Positions 9,079 through 18,313 of a DNA stretch of 64,000 nt are shown here, piece by piece (the first letter of the stretch is position 1; each line of letters starts with the position of its first letter). The notes beneath the pieces are model-generated. The model was given only the letters and a program-made list of their open reading frames with translations, was not told where the DNA came from and did not search any database. A program made the translations under genes and the position numbers. The stretch is from JAWSVE01 sp050789445. GTDB taxonomy: Bacteria > Pseudomonadota > Gammaproteobacteria > Pseudomonadales > Cellvibrionaceae. The DNA lies in the NCBI GenBank assembly GCA_050789445.1, contig JAILXR010000001.1, forward strand, positions 3,410,001 through 3,474,000, in the 5' to 3' direction.

Positions 9079-9609
9079 TTATTTTGCTCCGCTTTTATTT
9101 GCAGTTTCAGGTAATAATTGAATTTGGTAAGGATCGGGAATATTTAGGCCCGATAAAATATTGATTTCTATTGCTTCCATTATTTCTGCTTCGTCATCGT
9201 CTATATGGTCGAAACCCATTAAGTGCAAAGTGCCATGAACTAACATATGGACCCAATGATTTTGTGTTTTTTTATTTTGCTCTAAGGCTTCTTGTGTGAC
9301 GATTGGAGCGCAAATTACTAAGTCACCAAGATGAACAAACGGTAAGCTCTCAGGTAATTCAGATGGAAATGATAGAACATTGGTGGGTTTGTCTTTTTGG
9401 CGGAACTGCTTATTTAGTTCTTGGCTTTCATCGCAATCGACAATGCGAAGGCTTAATTCAATATCTTTTTCTAGCGTTTTACATTCGCTGGGCAGCAAGG
9501 AAATAACTCTTGGGTGTTCAAGCGTTGTTTGAATCCATGACCTTATCGGTTCGGGTTCCGGAGAATCGCCGCTTTCTGTAGCGACTTGAATGTCAACGGT
9601 AATATTCAT
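9079..9609 (-). CDS. ybeY: Endoribonuclease YbeY (rRNA maturation factor)
   Basis: YbeY is a zinc-dependent endoribonuclease needed for 16S rRNA 3' end maturation and 70S quality control. The 176 residues carry the H3 zinc motif HGTLHLMGFDH, with H125, H129 and H135 as ligands. The conserved KPTNVLSFP segment is at about 74-82. It lies between phoH and corC with gaps of five and three bases. PhoH and YbeY work together in many bacteria, which fits this arrangement. The C-terminal 15 residues are a short variable tail. Confidence 0.96.
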   Translation of the reverse strand: MNITVDIQVATESGDSPEPEPIRSWIQTTLEHPRVISLLPSECKTLEKDIELSLRIVDCDESQELNKQFRQKDKPTNVLSFPSELPESLPFVHLGDLVICAPIVTQEALEQNKKTQNHWVHMLVHGTLHLMGFDHIDDDEAEIMEAIEINILSGLNIPDPYQIQLLPETANKSGAK

Positions 9610-9614
9610 AATGA

Positions 9615-10754
9615 TTAACTATTGTTATCTTTGTCGACAATGCTTTTTTTAAATTCATTCGCTGATTCTGATGAGGCAATTCCTTCAGAGCGATCGTAAG
9701 CTTCAACAATTCGCTGAACCAATGGATGACGGACGACATCTTTTGCAAGAAAATATGTAAATGAAATTCCTTCGACGCCATCCAGTACTCCGCATACATG
9801 AGCAAGCCCTGATTTTATTCCTTTGGGTAAGTCGATTTGTGTTGGATCTCCATTGATGACGGCCGTGCTACCAAAACCAATTCGTGTTAAAAACATTTTC
9901 ATTTGTTCGCGAGTCGTATTTTGGCTTTCATCTAGGATAACGTAAGAGCTATTTAATGTTCTGCCCCGCATATAAGCAAGTGGTGCAATTTCAATAACAT
10001 TGCGCTCAATCAATTTCTCGACAGTTTCAAAACCTAGCATTTCAAATAGCGCGTCGTATAAGGGTCGTAAATAGGGGTCGACTTTTTGTGCAAGGTCGCC
10101 GGGTAAAAAGCCTAATTTTTCTCCAGCTTCTACGGCAGGGCGAACTAATAATATACGTTCAACTTCATTGTTGAGTAATGCTTCGACAGCACAAGCGACA
10201 GCAAGAAATGTTTTTCCTGTTCCTGCAGGACCAATACCAAAATTAATGTCATTGGTTTGAATTGAATGAACGTACTTTTGTTGGTTTTTTCCGCGAGCTT
10301 TGATCGTACATTTTTTTGTTCGTATCAGAGTTAAATCTTCAACGTTGCTATTCTTAGATGAAGACGCAGCAGAAGATTTTGAGGTGGTGCTTGATGATCT
10401 GTCATAAATGGCTGGCGATTGCGTTTCGTTTTCCATCAATGCTTCTATCCCCGATTGTTGTAACGCTAAGTGAATTTTTTCTGGCGTTAATTCGCTGTCA
10501 GTATCTGTTTCAGCATATAAAATTTTAATTAATTCTGCCCCAGCTCTTGCTGCGTAGTTGTCGCCACTGAAGACGAAGAGATTCCCGCGATTACGAATTT
10601 CAATATTCAATCGAGTTTCGATTTGACGTAAGTGCTGATTGTATTGCCCGCAGAGATTAGCTAAGCGGCGAGCGTTACTGGGTTCGAGAGAGACCCTGAG
10701 GGAATCAGAAGCAGTTGGAGCGGCAGCGTTGTTACCGATAATTTGACTGTCCAA
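9615..10754 (-). CDS. ybeZ: PhoH-like ATPase (YbeZ)
   Basis: A 379-residue cytoplasmic P-loop ATPase of the PhoH family, thought to partner YbeY in RNA metabolism. The Walker A motif is GIGPAGTGKTFLA and the Walker B region is YVILDESQNTTREQ. The N-terminal 115 residues form a KH-like RNA-binding segment (RLANLCGQYNQHLRQIETRL). A Ser-rich linker at about 120-135 joins it to the ATPase. The start is a TTG at 10754; no ATG lies in front of the conserved N-terminal region, so a rare start codon is likely. A 230-base gap separates it from miaB. Confidence 0.94.
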   Translation of the reverse strand: MDSQIIGNNAAAPTASDSLRVSLEPSNARRLANLCGQYNQHLRQIETRLNIEIRNRGNLFVFSGDNYAARAGAELIKILYAETDTDSELTPEKIHLALQQSGIEALMENETQSPAIYDRSSSTTSKSSAASSSKNSNVEDLTLIRTKKCTIKARGKNQQKYVHSIQTNDINFGIGPAGTGKTFLAVACAVEALLNNEVERILLVRPAVEAGEKLGFLPGDLAQKVDPYLRPLYDALFEMLGFETVEKLIERNVIEIAPLAYMRGRTLNSSYVILDESQNTTREQMKMFLTRIGFGSTAVINGDPTQIDLPKGIKSGLAHVCGVLDGVEGISFTYFLAKDVVRHPLVQRIVEAYDRSEGIASSESANEFKKSIVDKDNNS

Positions 10755-10984
10755 ATTGGGAGAGGCTTTCCTTTAAATAATGATTTGCTAAGCGTACTCC
10801 AAACCCTGTTATCTGAAAAGCCCTGATACGGGAGATAGGCTAGATAAATAGTACTAGCGACATAAATAGTACTTAACCGCCACAGGTTTATAGCAAACGC
10901 TTCTTTAATAACGTATTTGCTATGTAGAGGTGCATCTGCATTGTGACGAAGAGATTGGGATAAATGGAGTGAGAGGAGCGAAAC

Positions 10985-12343
10985 CTAGCCATCTAACTCT
11001 GATTTAACAAGAATTCCACGAAGGCTATTGGGTAGCCCTTCTTCAATGAGTACGGTGGCGAATTTGCCAATGAGTTCTGGGTTGTCACAGCGGAAATTGA
11101 CCACGCGGTTATTTTCAGTCCGGCCAGAAAGCTGCCCAGGATCCCTTTTCGAATATCCTGTGACCAATACTTTTTCTTCGTTTCCCACCATTTTGCGACT
11201 GATATCTGCAACGTTCTGCAAGATTCGTGTTTGTAGAATCTTCAGTCTTTGCTTTTTAACTTCTTCGGGCGTGTTATCCGGTAAATCGGCTGCTGGTGTG
11301 CCAGGTCGAGGGCTGAACACAAAGCTAAATGACATATCAAAGCCAATATCTTCGATGAGCTTCATCGTTGCCGCAAAATCCGCTTCAGTTTCACCAGGGA
11401 AGCCAATAATGAAATCAGAGGAGAAACAAATATCGGGTCGAATTGCTTTTAACCGACGAAGTTTCGATTTGTATTCTAGGGCGGTATGACCACGCTTCAT
11501 GGCTGCCAATATACGATCGGAACCGCTTTGCACAGGTAGGTGAACATGGCTGACTAGCTCCGGAATTGTCTCGTAAGCTTCGATTAAGCTATCAGAAAAC
11601 TCAACCGGATGAGAGGTGGTAAAGCGAATGCGGTCGATACCTTCAATATCGGCGGTATACGCAATCAATTCAGCTAGATCAACGAGATGCCCGTCTTTGT
11701 CTTCGGCGCGATAAGAATTAACGTTTTGCCCCAACAAGTTCACTTCTCGAACGCCCTGTTCGGCCAAATGTGTGATTTCGGCCAATACATCTTCAGGAGG
11801 CCTGCTAACTTCTTCACCTCGGGTATAAGGAACAACACAAAAGGTACAGTATTTGGAGCAGCCTTCCATGATGGAGACAAATGCCGTAGCTCCCTCGACT
11901 TCTTGCTGAGGAAGATTGTCGAATTTTTCAATCTCAGGAAAGCTGATATCAACAACGACAGCGCCATTATTACGAGGTGTCTCAAGCATTTCAGGTAGTC
12001 GATGTAATGTTTGAGGTCCAAAAATCAGATCGACGTAGGGTGCTCTATCAGCAATGGCCTCACCTTCTTGGCTAGCGACACAGCCGCCAACACCAATAAT
12101 CAGTTCAGGGTTCTTCTCTTTGTATTTTTTCCAGCGCCCGAGTTGATGGAAGAGCTTCTCTTGAGCTTTTTCTCGTATAGAACAGGTATTCACAAGTAAA
12201 ACATCGGCATCTTCAGGTGAATCGGTCGGAATCATCTGGTGGGAATCCCCAAGCAAATCACGCATGCGAGCAGAGTCATATTCATTCATCTGGCAGCCGT
12301 GTGTCTTGATATAGAGCTTTTTGACAGCTTTCTCAGCAGCCAT
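10985..12343 (-). CDS. miaB: tRNA-2-methylthio-N6-isopentenyladenosine synthase MiaB
   Basis: MiaB is a radical-SAM methylthiotransferase that converts i6A37 to ms2i6A37 in tRNAs reading UNN codons. The 452 residues have the UPF0004 domain with cluster ligands C17, C54 and C88. The radical-SAM triad is C162, C166 and C169 (CSKYCTFC), followed by a C-terminal TRAM domain (about 385-448). The motif GFPGETEADF is intact. It starts the conserved minus-strand block but is separated from phoH by 230 bases, so a second promoter is possible there. Confidence 0.97.
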   Translation of the reverse strand: MAAEKAVKKLYIKTHGCQMNEYDSARMRDLLGDSHQMIPTDSPEDADVLLVNTCSIREKAQEKLFHQLGRWKKYKEKNPELIIGVGGCVASQEGEAIADRAPYVDLIFGPQTLHRLPEMLETPRNNGAVVVDISFPEIEKFDNLPQQEVEGATAFVSIMEGCSKYCTFCVVPYTRGEEVSRPPEDVLAEITHLAEQGVREVNLLGQNVNSYRAEDKDGHLVDLAELIAYTADIEGIDRIRFTTSHPVEFSDSLIEAYETIPELVSHVHLPVQSGSDRILAAMKRGHTALEYKSKLRRLKAIRPDICFSSDFIIGFPGETEADFAATMKLIEDIGFDMSFSFVFSPRPGTPAADLPDNTPEEVKKQRLKILQTRILQNVADISRKMVGNEEKVLVTGYSKRDPGQLSGRTENNRVVNFRCDNPELIGKFATVLIEEGLPNSLRGILVKSELDG

Positions 12344-12669
12344 GGGAATATCCTGTTGAATTTATAGGGTTGTCGATATCCGGTTAAAATAACGCCGAAT
12401 TTAGAGAGGCGCGATTATAGCGGTCGAGCGCTATAATTCCTATAGATGTTGTGCCTAGATCCGTAGGGGCAGGCTAAGTAAGAGACTTCGCTAGAATACT
12501 TGTATTTATTGGCTTTGGCCCCATTATGCTATGCTGTTCGATCGAATTATTAGGCTTTTGCCGCAAGATAAAAAGAGCGGAGCAGTTGAAAGCGGCTTAC
12601 TGCTTATTTAGCGGGTAAAACAAGTTAGATAATCATTAAGCGGCAAATTTTTATTTCTGAGTGAGATGT
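12344..12669. other. Divergent intergenic region between miaB and the DUF1820 gene
   Basis: About 326 bases with no gene. It must hold the promoters of miaB (minus) and the DUF1820 gene (plus). No confident promoter pair was found. A TATGCT hexamer near 12530 is a weak -10 candidate for the plus strand. Confidence 0.45.
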
Positions 12670-13005
12670 ATGGCAAATCCTATTTATAAAGTAATTTTCT
12701 ACAATCAAGGTCAAGTGTTCGAAGTCTATGCACGTGCTATTTATCAAAGCGAAATGTATGGTTTTATCGAAGTGGAAGAGTATGTGTTTGGTGAGCGATC
12801 TCAAATGATTGTTGATCCAGGTGAAGAAAAATTAAAAACTGAATTTGCCAACGTCAATCGCTCGTATATTCCTATGCACTCAATAGTGCGTATTGATGAA
12901 GTTGAAAAAGAGGGGGCTTGTAAAGTCTCCGATATTCAAACGAGCGATAAAATCGCGCATTTTCCTTTTCCTAAAGGCGCTGCTCCTAAACCGACGAGCG
13001 AATAA
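12670..13005 (+). CDS. DUF1820 family protein
   Basis: A 111-residue conserved cytoplasmic protein of unknown function, widespread in gammaproteobacteria. I start it at the ATG at 12670 because the family begins MANPIYKVIFYNQGQVFEVY. The open frame reaches nine bases further, to a GTG. The core has strand-like segments and an ELEVEE-like acidic turn (FIEVEEYVFGERSQMI). It ends in a flexible tail rich in Pro and Lys. It sits opposite miaB, its usual neighbourhood in Pseudomonas-type genomes. A 10-bp inverted repeat spans its stop codon. Confidence 0.9.
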   Translation: MANPIYKVIFYNQGQVFEVYARAIYQSEMYGFIEVEEYVFGERSQMIVDPGEEKLKTEFANVNRSYIPMHSIVRIDEVEKEGACKVSDIQTSDKIAHFPFPKGAAPKPTSE

Positions 13006-13034
13006 ATTGCTATGACACTTAGCGGCAATTTATT
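13001..13034 (+). repeat. Inverted repeat spanning the DUF1820 stop codon
   Basis: AATAAATTGC (13001-13010) and GCAATTTATT (13025-13034) are perfect 10-base arms around a 14-base loop. The stop codon of the DUF1820 gene lies in the left arm. No U-run follows, so this is not a standard intrinsic terminator. It may stabilise the 3' end of the mRNA. Confidence 0.5.
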
Positions 13035-13075
13035 GTGAGTTCCCTACCAATATTTTCTAGTAGCTTATTCAATAC

Positions 13076-13837
13076 ATGAGATTATATTTTGAAAAAAGTG
13101 GAACTGGTGAGCCCCTCATCATGCTGCATGGCATGTTTGGTTCTTTCGAAAATCTTGGCGCTATTGCTCGGATACTACAAGATCACTTTACGCTGTACCG
13201 AGTTGATCTTAGAAACCATGGCCGTTCCCCTCATGCTGAAACCATGTCATTTCCTGAAATGGCAAATGATGTTTTTGAGTTGATGGAAAATCAGCAACTG
13301 GAGAGTGCGAACATATTAGGGCACTCTCTTGGTGGTAAAGTGGCTATGCAGTTGGCATTTGATCATCCAGAGAAAGTTAAAAAAATAGTTGTTCTTGATA
13401 TTGCCCCTGTTGCTTATCCTTCGCATCACAATGCGATATTAGATGGTCTTAAAAATATTAACCCAGCAAGTGCAAAGTCTCGTAAAGAAGTGGATGAGAA
13501 ATTAAAAAATTATGTTGATGAGCCTGGTGTTCGTCAATTTATTTTGAAAAATTTAGAAAGAAATGAGACTAAAGAGTTTTTTTGGAGACTGAATGTTAGC
13601 GCCGTGATAAATTGTTACGACGGCTTACGGGAAGCAGTCGGAGATAATGATTCTGCATGTGAGAAAGATATTTTATTTTTAAAAGGTGAAAAATCTAATT
13701 ACATTCACAAAAAAAACCATGAAGAAATATTCAGAAAATTTTCAAATGCGAAAATAGAAACAATTGCAGAGGCTAGTCATTGGTTACATGCAGAAGATCC
13801 CAAAGGCGTTGCCAGTAAAGTGATTAGGTTTTTATAA
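13076..13837 (+). CDS. Alpha/beta-fold esterase, YbfF-like
   Basis: A 253-residue cytosolic alpha/beta hydrolase close to E. coli YbfF, an acyl-CoA and short-chain ester hydrolase. The oxyanion-hole motif is LHGMFGSFENL (about 17-27). The nucleophile elbow is GHSLGG with S84. The catalytic His is in the C-terminal ASHWLHAEDP. The acidic residue is probably the Asp in VVLDIAP or a nearby position. It is monocistronic by spacing: 70 bases from DUF1820 and 85 from the next gene. The physiological substrate is unknown. Confidence 0.88.
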   Translation: MRLYFEKSGTGEPLIMLHGMFGSFENLGAIARILQDHFTLYRVDLRNHGRSPHAETMSFPEMANDVFELMENQQLESANILGHSLGGKVAMQLAFDHPEKVKKIVVLDIAPVAYPSHHNAILDGLKNINPASAKSRKEVDEKLKNYVDEPGVRQFILKNLERNETKEFFWRLNVSAVINCYDGLREAVGDNDSACEKDILFLKGEKSNYIHKKNHEEIFRKFSNAKIETIAEASHWLHAEDPKGVASKVIRFL

Positions 13838-13922
13838 GGTTAACGAGTTTTTATAAGCTTGCTAAGCGTTACAAAGAGTTAAAGTCAATTTTAATTTATC
13901 GAAAAACATAAGCAGGGTTAAT

Positions 13923-15020
13923 ATGAGTAATGACGTATTGTTTAAACCATTTAGTCATCCAAAACTAACATTGAAAAATAGAATTGCCATGGCGCCAATG
14001 ACCCGTGGATTTTCTCCTGATGGAATTCCAGGTGAAAATGTAGCCGAGTACTACCGAAAGCGTGCCGAAGGCGGAACGGGTTTGATTATCACAGAGGGCA
14101 CTTTAATTGATTACCCTGCAGCAACTGATAGCACGACCTATCCATCATTCTATGGAGAAAAAGCATTAGCTGGATGGAAAAATGTTGTTGATACAGTTCA
14201 TGCCGCAGGCGGAAAGATTATGCCTCAAATTTGGCATGTTGGCGCAACGCGCCGCCCAGGCACTGGCCCTCATCCTGATGCGCCCAGTGTTTCTCCTTCC
14301 GGTTTAGTTGCACCAGGGAAAAAATTATTTGAGCCGTTAACTATTGCTGAAATAGAAACGTTAGTGAAGTCTTATGCGCAAGCTGCATTGGAAGCAAAAA
14401 ATCTTGGATTTGATGGTGTTGAAATTCATGGTGCGCATGGCTATTTAATTGATCAGTTTTTTTGGGAAGGCACTAATGTTCGTGATGATAAATATGGCGG
14501 AAGTTTAACTGCACGGACTGAGTTTGCAGTTGAAATATTGAAAGAAACTCGTCGTTTAGTCGGCGAAGATTTCCCTATTATTTTGCGTTGGTCTCAATGG
14601 AAGCAGCAAGATTACACGCAAAAATTAGCACATAATCCTGACGAGCTAGCAGAATTTTTAGCGCCATTAAACGATGCGGGTGCTGATATTTTTCACTGTA
14701 GTCAACGTCGATTCTGGGAGCCGGAATTTGAAGGTTCTGATTTAAATATTGCGGGTTGGACAAAACAAATTACAGGTAAGCCAACTATTAGCGTGGGAAG
14801 TGTTGGCCTTGATCAAGAATTCACATCCGCCTTTAAGGGCGAGGGTGCGGGTGTAGCGAATATTGATAATCTAATTAAACGAATGGAAAACGATGAGTTT
14901 GATATGATCGCTATCGGTCGAGCATTATTGTCTAATCCAGATTGGGCGAATCAAGTACAATCGGGCCATTTTGATGATTTAAAACCATTTTCTCAAGATG
15001 ATATTCAAAACTTGAATTAA
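13923..15020 (+). CDS. NADH:flavin oxidoreductase, Old Yellow Enzyme family
   Basis: A 365-residue FMN-dependent TIM-barrel oxidoreductase. OYE enzymes reduce activated C=C bonds of enals, enones and nitroesters with NAD(P)H. The N-terminus LFKPFSHPKLTLKNRIAMAP with MTRG and the active-site block FDGVEIHGAHGYLIDQFFWE are family signatures. GRALLSNPDWANQV is the C-terminal phosphate-binding segment. AGGG-type spacing (AGCAGGG) lies upstream of the ATG. The gene ends at a strong bidirectional terminator. It could serve detoxification or catabolism; the substrate is not readable. Confidence 0.92.
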   Translation: MSNDVLFKPFSHPKLTLKNRIAMAPMTRGFSPDGIPGENVAEYYRKRAEGGTGLIITEGTLIDYPAATDSTTYPSFYGEKALAGWKNVVDTVHAAGGKIMPQIWHVGATRRPGTGPHPDAPSVSPSGLVAPGKKLFEPLTIAEIETLVKSYAQAALEAKNLGFDGVEIHGAHGYLIDQFFWEGTNVRDDKYGGSLTARTEFAVEILKETRRLVGEDFPIILRWSQWKQQDYTQKLAHNPDELAEFLAPLNDAGADIFHCSQRRFWEPEFEGSDLNIAGWTKQITGKPTISVGSVGLDQEFTSAFKGEGAGVANIDNLIKRMENDEFDMIAIGRALLSNPDWANQVQSGHFDDLKPFSQDDIQNLN

Positions 15021-15041
15021 TATTTGGTATTTATTAGCGAG

Positions 15042-15080
15042 AAAAAAGCCCGAGTTGTTTATAGCAACTCGGGCTTTTTT
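15042..15080. terminator. Strong bidirectional intrinsic terminator
   Basis: A 16-base arm of six A then GCCCGAGTTG pairs perfectly with CAACTCGGGC and six T, around a seven-base loop. It lies between the convergent OYE gene and the aminotransferase gene. It serves both strands because both ends carry A/T runs. Confidence 0.95.
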
Positions 15081-15105
15081 GTGGCTCTAAACTTAAAATA
15101 ATAAA

Positions 15106-16401
15106 TTAAGAAATCTTTTCGATTTGTTTTTTCACCGAAACAAGTTTTACGCAAACCACAAACACATCCATCGCTGTTGAGATTTCATCGACTGAAGGAA
15201 CAGATGGGGCGATACGAATATTTTTATCCAGAGGATCTTTTCCATAGGGAAAAGTAGCGCCTGCGGGTGTTAATTTTACGCCCGCTTCTGATGCTAGTTT
15301 CACGATGGCTTTTGCGCAGCCTTTATGGGCATCAAACGAAATAAAATAACCACCTTGTGGGGATTCCCAGGAGCCAAGATCGGTATCGTCGAAATTGGTA
15401 GATAATTTTTTCAATACCATCTCGAAGCGTGGCTGTAAAAGTGCAGCATGCTTTTTCATTAATGCAGAGACGGCGTTCATGTTGGGAAGTAAATGACTGT
15501 GTCGTAGCTGGTTAACTTTGTCTGGCCCAATCGTACTCATGCTTAATATTTTTTTGAACGCGGTTAGATTTTTTTCTGAAGCGGCCATAAAAGAAATGCC
15601 AGCACCGGCATGAGTAATTTTAGACGTGGATGCAAATTGCAAAACGCTATCTTCAGTGTCGTGTTTTTTACAGTAAGCAAAAATATTTGCAAGAACAGGG
15701 GCTTTCTCTGAAATTGTATGAACTGTATAAGCATTATCCCAAAATACTCTAAAGCTTGGGTGAGCAATTTTCCCTAATTGAGCAATTCGATCAACGGTCT
15801 CATCGGAGTAGACAACACCAGTCGGATTTGAGAAGCGAGGAACACACCACATACCGCGAATCGTATTATCTGATTTTATGAGCGCTTCGACTGCGTCCAT
15901 ATCTGGGCCGTCTACCGTCATCGGAACGGTAACCATGTTGATGCCCAGTGTTTCGCTCACGCTAAAGTGACGGTCATAGCCAGGCACTGGGCAGATAAAA
16001 GTAACGTGGTTGCTCTTATTCCATGCAGTACTTTTATCGCTCAGTTCTTTAGCAAAGCCAAAGTGGTGTCCTGTCATCACCGCTTGGAACATCAGCGTTA
16101 AGCTACTGTTACCACCGACTAAAATATTCTCGGCATCAACACCCAGCAACTCAGCACCAAGGCGTTTAGCTTCAGGTAATCCATCGAGTCCACCGTAGTT
16201 TCGTGTATCCGTACCGTCAGAAGCTTTGTAGTTGCCATTAAGAATTCCGTCGAGGGAATCTGATAATGATAGTTGCTCACTAGAGGGCTTACCCCGAGTG
16301 ATATCTAAATTAAGTTTTTGATCTTTCAGTGCGTTGTATTGCGATGTGAGTTCAGATTCCCATTGCTGGCATTGAGCTAAATCTGCAGTTTCTAGATGCA
16401 A
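15106..16401 (-). CDS. PLP-dependent aminotransferase, aspartate aminotransferase type Ic
   Basis: A 431-residue class I-fold aminotransferase. The N-terminal LDITRGKPSSEQLSLSDSLD and RNYGGLDGLPEAKRLGAELL identify the Ic subgroup, which contains functional aspartate aminotransferases of Corynebacterium and proteobacteria. PLP-binding residues are visible: Asn in SNPTG, Asp/Tyr in WDNAYTVH, and the Schiff-base Lys in STSKITHAGAG. The Arg for the alpha-carboxylate lies in NIRIAPSVP. Length is normal. It is a single gene with a terminator behind it and a 225-base upstream gap. The assigned reaction is aspartate plus 2-oxoglutarate to oxaloacetate plus glutamate, by family. Confidence 0.9.
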   Translation of the reverse strand: MHLETADLAQCQQWESELTSQYNALKDQKLNLDITRGKPSSEQLSLSDSLDGILNGNYKASDGTDTRNYGGLDGLPEAKRLGAELLGVDAENILVGGNSSLTLMFQAVMTGHHFGFAKELSDKSTAWNKSNHVTFICPVPGYDRHFSVSETLGINMVTVPMTVDGPDMDAVEALIKSDNTIRGMWCVPRFSNPTGVVYSDETVDRIAQLGKIAHPSFRVFWDNAYTVHTISEKAPVLANIFAYCKKHDTEDSVLQFASTSKITHAGAGISFMAASEKNLTAFKKILSMSTIGPDKVNQLRHSHLLPNMNAVSALMKKHAALLQPRFEMVLKKLSTNFDDTDLGSWESPQGGYFISFDAHKGCAKAIVKLASEAGVKLTPAGATFPYGKDPLDKNIRIAPSVPSVDEISTAMDVFVVCVKLVSVKKQIEKIS

Positions 16402-16626
16402 CTTGGTTTCCTCAGAAAAAATATTATAGAAGTTGGGGTAGCTATATGAGACTTGTTCGAAAAACTAAGTACCAATTCTAAAATTCAGAGGCTAGAATCG
16501 CCTCGCTTAAGTCTGCAATTATACTCGTTCACGAATAATTGCCTATAGGAATTAGGGCCTAAAAAGGAGAGTATTTGTGAATGAAGCTATTTGTTGACCC
16601 ACTTTTTCTTTTGATAGGTTTTAATT

Positions 16627-16899
16627 ATGGATTTGAAGGTGATCGCGACGGTTTTTGCCGCTGTTTTTATTGCTGAGTTGGGAGATAAAACTCAGCTAGC
16701 CACGATGTTATTTGCCAGTGATAAAGCGGTAAGTAAATGGGCTGTATTTGCAGGATCAAGTCTCGCGCTAATTGTCGCCTCTGGAATTGGTGTTTTGGCT
16801 GGAAGCTTAGTGTCTGAATATATTTCACCGAAGATACTGTCATCCATAGCGGGTGTTGGATTCATCGTGATTGGTGTTTGGACGTTAGTGCGGGTTTAG
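16627..16899 (+). CDS. TMEM165/GDT1 family (UPF0016) membrane protein, single-repeat form
   Basis: A 90-residue inner-membrane protein with three helices. GDT1/TMEM165 proteins move Mn2+ or Ca2+ in exchange for protons. The hallmark ELGDKT is at 17-22. Most bacterial members (such as MneA) are about 190 residues with two such repeats, while this has only one. Such half-length members are known and probably act as homo-oligomers. The reading frame is clean and ends before a terminator, so it is not obviously truncated. Confidence 0.88.
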   Translation: MDLKVIATVFAAVFIAELGDKTQLATMLFASDKAVSKWAVFAGSSLALIVASGIGVLAGSLVSEYISPKILSSIAGVGFIVIGVWTLVRV

Positions 16900-16925
16900 T
16901 TTTTGTTTCAATAGGTAGAAAACAG

Positions 16926-16945
16926 GGCTCATTAAGAGCCTTTTT
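16926..16945 (+). terminator. Intrinsic terminator after the GDT1 gene
   Basis: Arms GGCTC (16926-16930) and GAGCC (16936-16940) flank a five-base loop, and five T follow. It lies 27 bases after the GDT1 stop codon. Confidence 0.8.
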
Positions 16946-17545
16946 GAGTTTTAGCTAAAAGAGAATGAGCGGTAAATAGGATACTGGCAGCTAAGACTAG
17001 TGAATTAGATGCAAAAAACCAATACTTTGAATATACCTGCATTTGATTTTCAAAATTCTCTGGTTTTTCGATTTTTTCATGGCTAGTTCCTTTTGAGAAT
17101 AACCAAGCTCTTTTACTGTCTTGCCACCAACGGAATCACAAACCGTCACTATATTCGTTAAACTAATAGGTTTGGAACCATGTTCTGCTCTAACCCAGTT
17201 TTAATTTGCTGAGTTAATTCCGACAGGTAATATTGGTGATGCATCACCAGCTTCAACTATAACGTTGATAGATTTTGAGGGGCGTTTGCGTGTAGAAATC
17301 ATGATTGCAGCAAACGCAGCCATACATTGTTTAATGTTTACATTGAGTTTACATAATTATTGGCAAAGTGCTGATAATATGTTTTTTGGTGATATGAATT
17401 AATAGCGGATCTTGAATAAAGTAGACGAATAACCACAGTAATTTTTCATTATTGAATTACTGGATTAGGCACCTATTTTATACTCTGCTATTAATATACT
17501 TATTTTCAATGAAAAGTTAATCGTTTTCTAGAGGCCTAGTAAATA
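16946..17545. other. Intergenic region of about 600 bases
   Basis: The gap between the GDT1 terminator and the YgjP-type gene holds no intact gene. Its only content is the broken minus-strand frame listed separately. The last 200 bases before 17546 are AT-rich and probably carry the promoter of the downstream pair. Confidence 0.5.
16997..17323 (-). pseudogene. Coding-like frame broken by one internal stop
   Basis: On the minus strand a frame runs from an ATG at 17323 to a stop at 16997-16999. It is interrupted only by TAA at 17201-17203. The first part is 40 residues with segments MAAFAAIMISTRKRPSKS and VIVEAGDASPILPVG. The second part carries VCDSVGGKTVKELGY. The two halves are in the same frame and look like one protein with a point nonsense mutation. 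I do not recognise the family. It could equally be chance in AT-rich DNA. Confidence 0.3.
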
Positions 17546-18313
17546 ATGCAATTACCCTTGTTTTCATTGGCGAATCAAAAACCAGTGACCGTAAAAGGTG
17601 CCACTGTTTTAGAGTTGTTTGATGAGTTAGGTTTTGATGTGGTCATCAAGCGTTCTAGCCGCCGTCGAAGTATTGAAATAATTATCCGTTCTGGCCAAGT
17701 GCAGCTGATGCTACCTCAATTTGTTCCAACAGCAGAAGGGCTGGAGTTTGTTCGACACAAAAAGGCTTGGGTATTAAAGACGTTAAAACGGCATTCAGAA
17801 AAAACCGAAGACGTTGTTGAAAAACGATATGAAGAAAATGAGTTGTTTAGCTTTTTAGGACGAGAATATCCGCTGAAGATTTATTTTTCTAAAAAACCAC
17901 AGGTTCAGTTTACTAATGATTCTTTTATGGTTGGGATTCGAAAATCAAAAGAAGATCGAGCCGGTGAAATAAAAAAAACATTGTGGAAGTGGTATCAGCA
18001 AGAAGCTTTAAAAATACTTTCTCATAAAACAAAAAATCTCGCAGAAAAAATAAATCGCCCTGTTACAGAAATTAAATTACGAAGAACTAAAACAAAGTGG
18101 GGACATTGTACGACTGAAGGCGTCATTCAATACAATTGGCAGATCATAGCAGCACCAGAAAGCGTGATCGATTATTTGGTGGCCCATGAAGTGAGCCATT
18201 TAGTTCATCATAATCATGGAGTGCGCTTTTGGCGACATGTTGAGCGACTCTACCCCGAATACAAAGAACATCAATTATGGTTAAAGCAAAATGGTCATAA
18301 ATTGGCGCTGTAA
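17546..18313 (+). CDS. YgjP-like (DUF45) metal-dependent hydrolase
   Basis: A 255-residue cytosolic protein of the DUF45/YgjP-like family, related to SprT and to WLM zinc peptidases. The zinc motif is HEVSH (H214, E215, H218), with a third His at H221, H222 or H224 in the following HHNHG. The upstream motif KTKWGHCTTEGVIQYNW and the preceding basic region (SSRRRSIEIIIRSG) are typical. Peptidase activity is predicted by fold but unproven for the family. Its 3' end overlaps the next gene by 23 bases. Confidence 0.9.
   Translation: MQLPLFSLANQKPVTVKGATVLELFDELGFDVVIKRSSRRRSIEIIIRSGQVQLMLPQFVPTAEGLEFVRHKKAWVLKTLKRHSEKTEDVVEKRYEENELFSFLGREYPLKIYFSKKPQVQFTNDSFMVGIRKSKEDRAGEIKKTLWKWYQQEALKILSHKTKNLAEKINRPVTEIKLRRTKTKWGHCTTEGVIQYNWQIIAAPESVIDYLVAHEVSHLVHHNHGVRFWRHVERLYPEYKEHQLWLKQNGHKLAL

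Noticed and set aside
12635..13040. Similar sequences TTAAGCGGCAAATT and TTAGCGGCAATTT flanking the DUF1820 gene, suggesting direct repeats of an insertion.
   Set aside because: The match is short, has gaps, and extends into ordinary AT-rich sequence. The gene is a conserved resident, so target-site duplication is unlikely.
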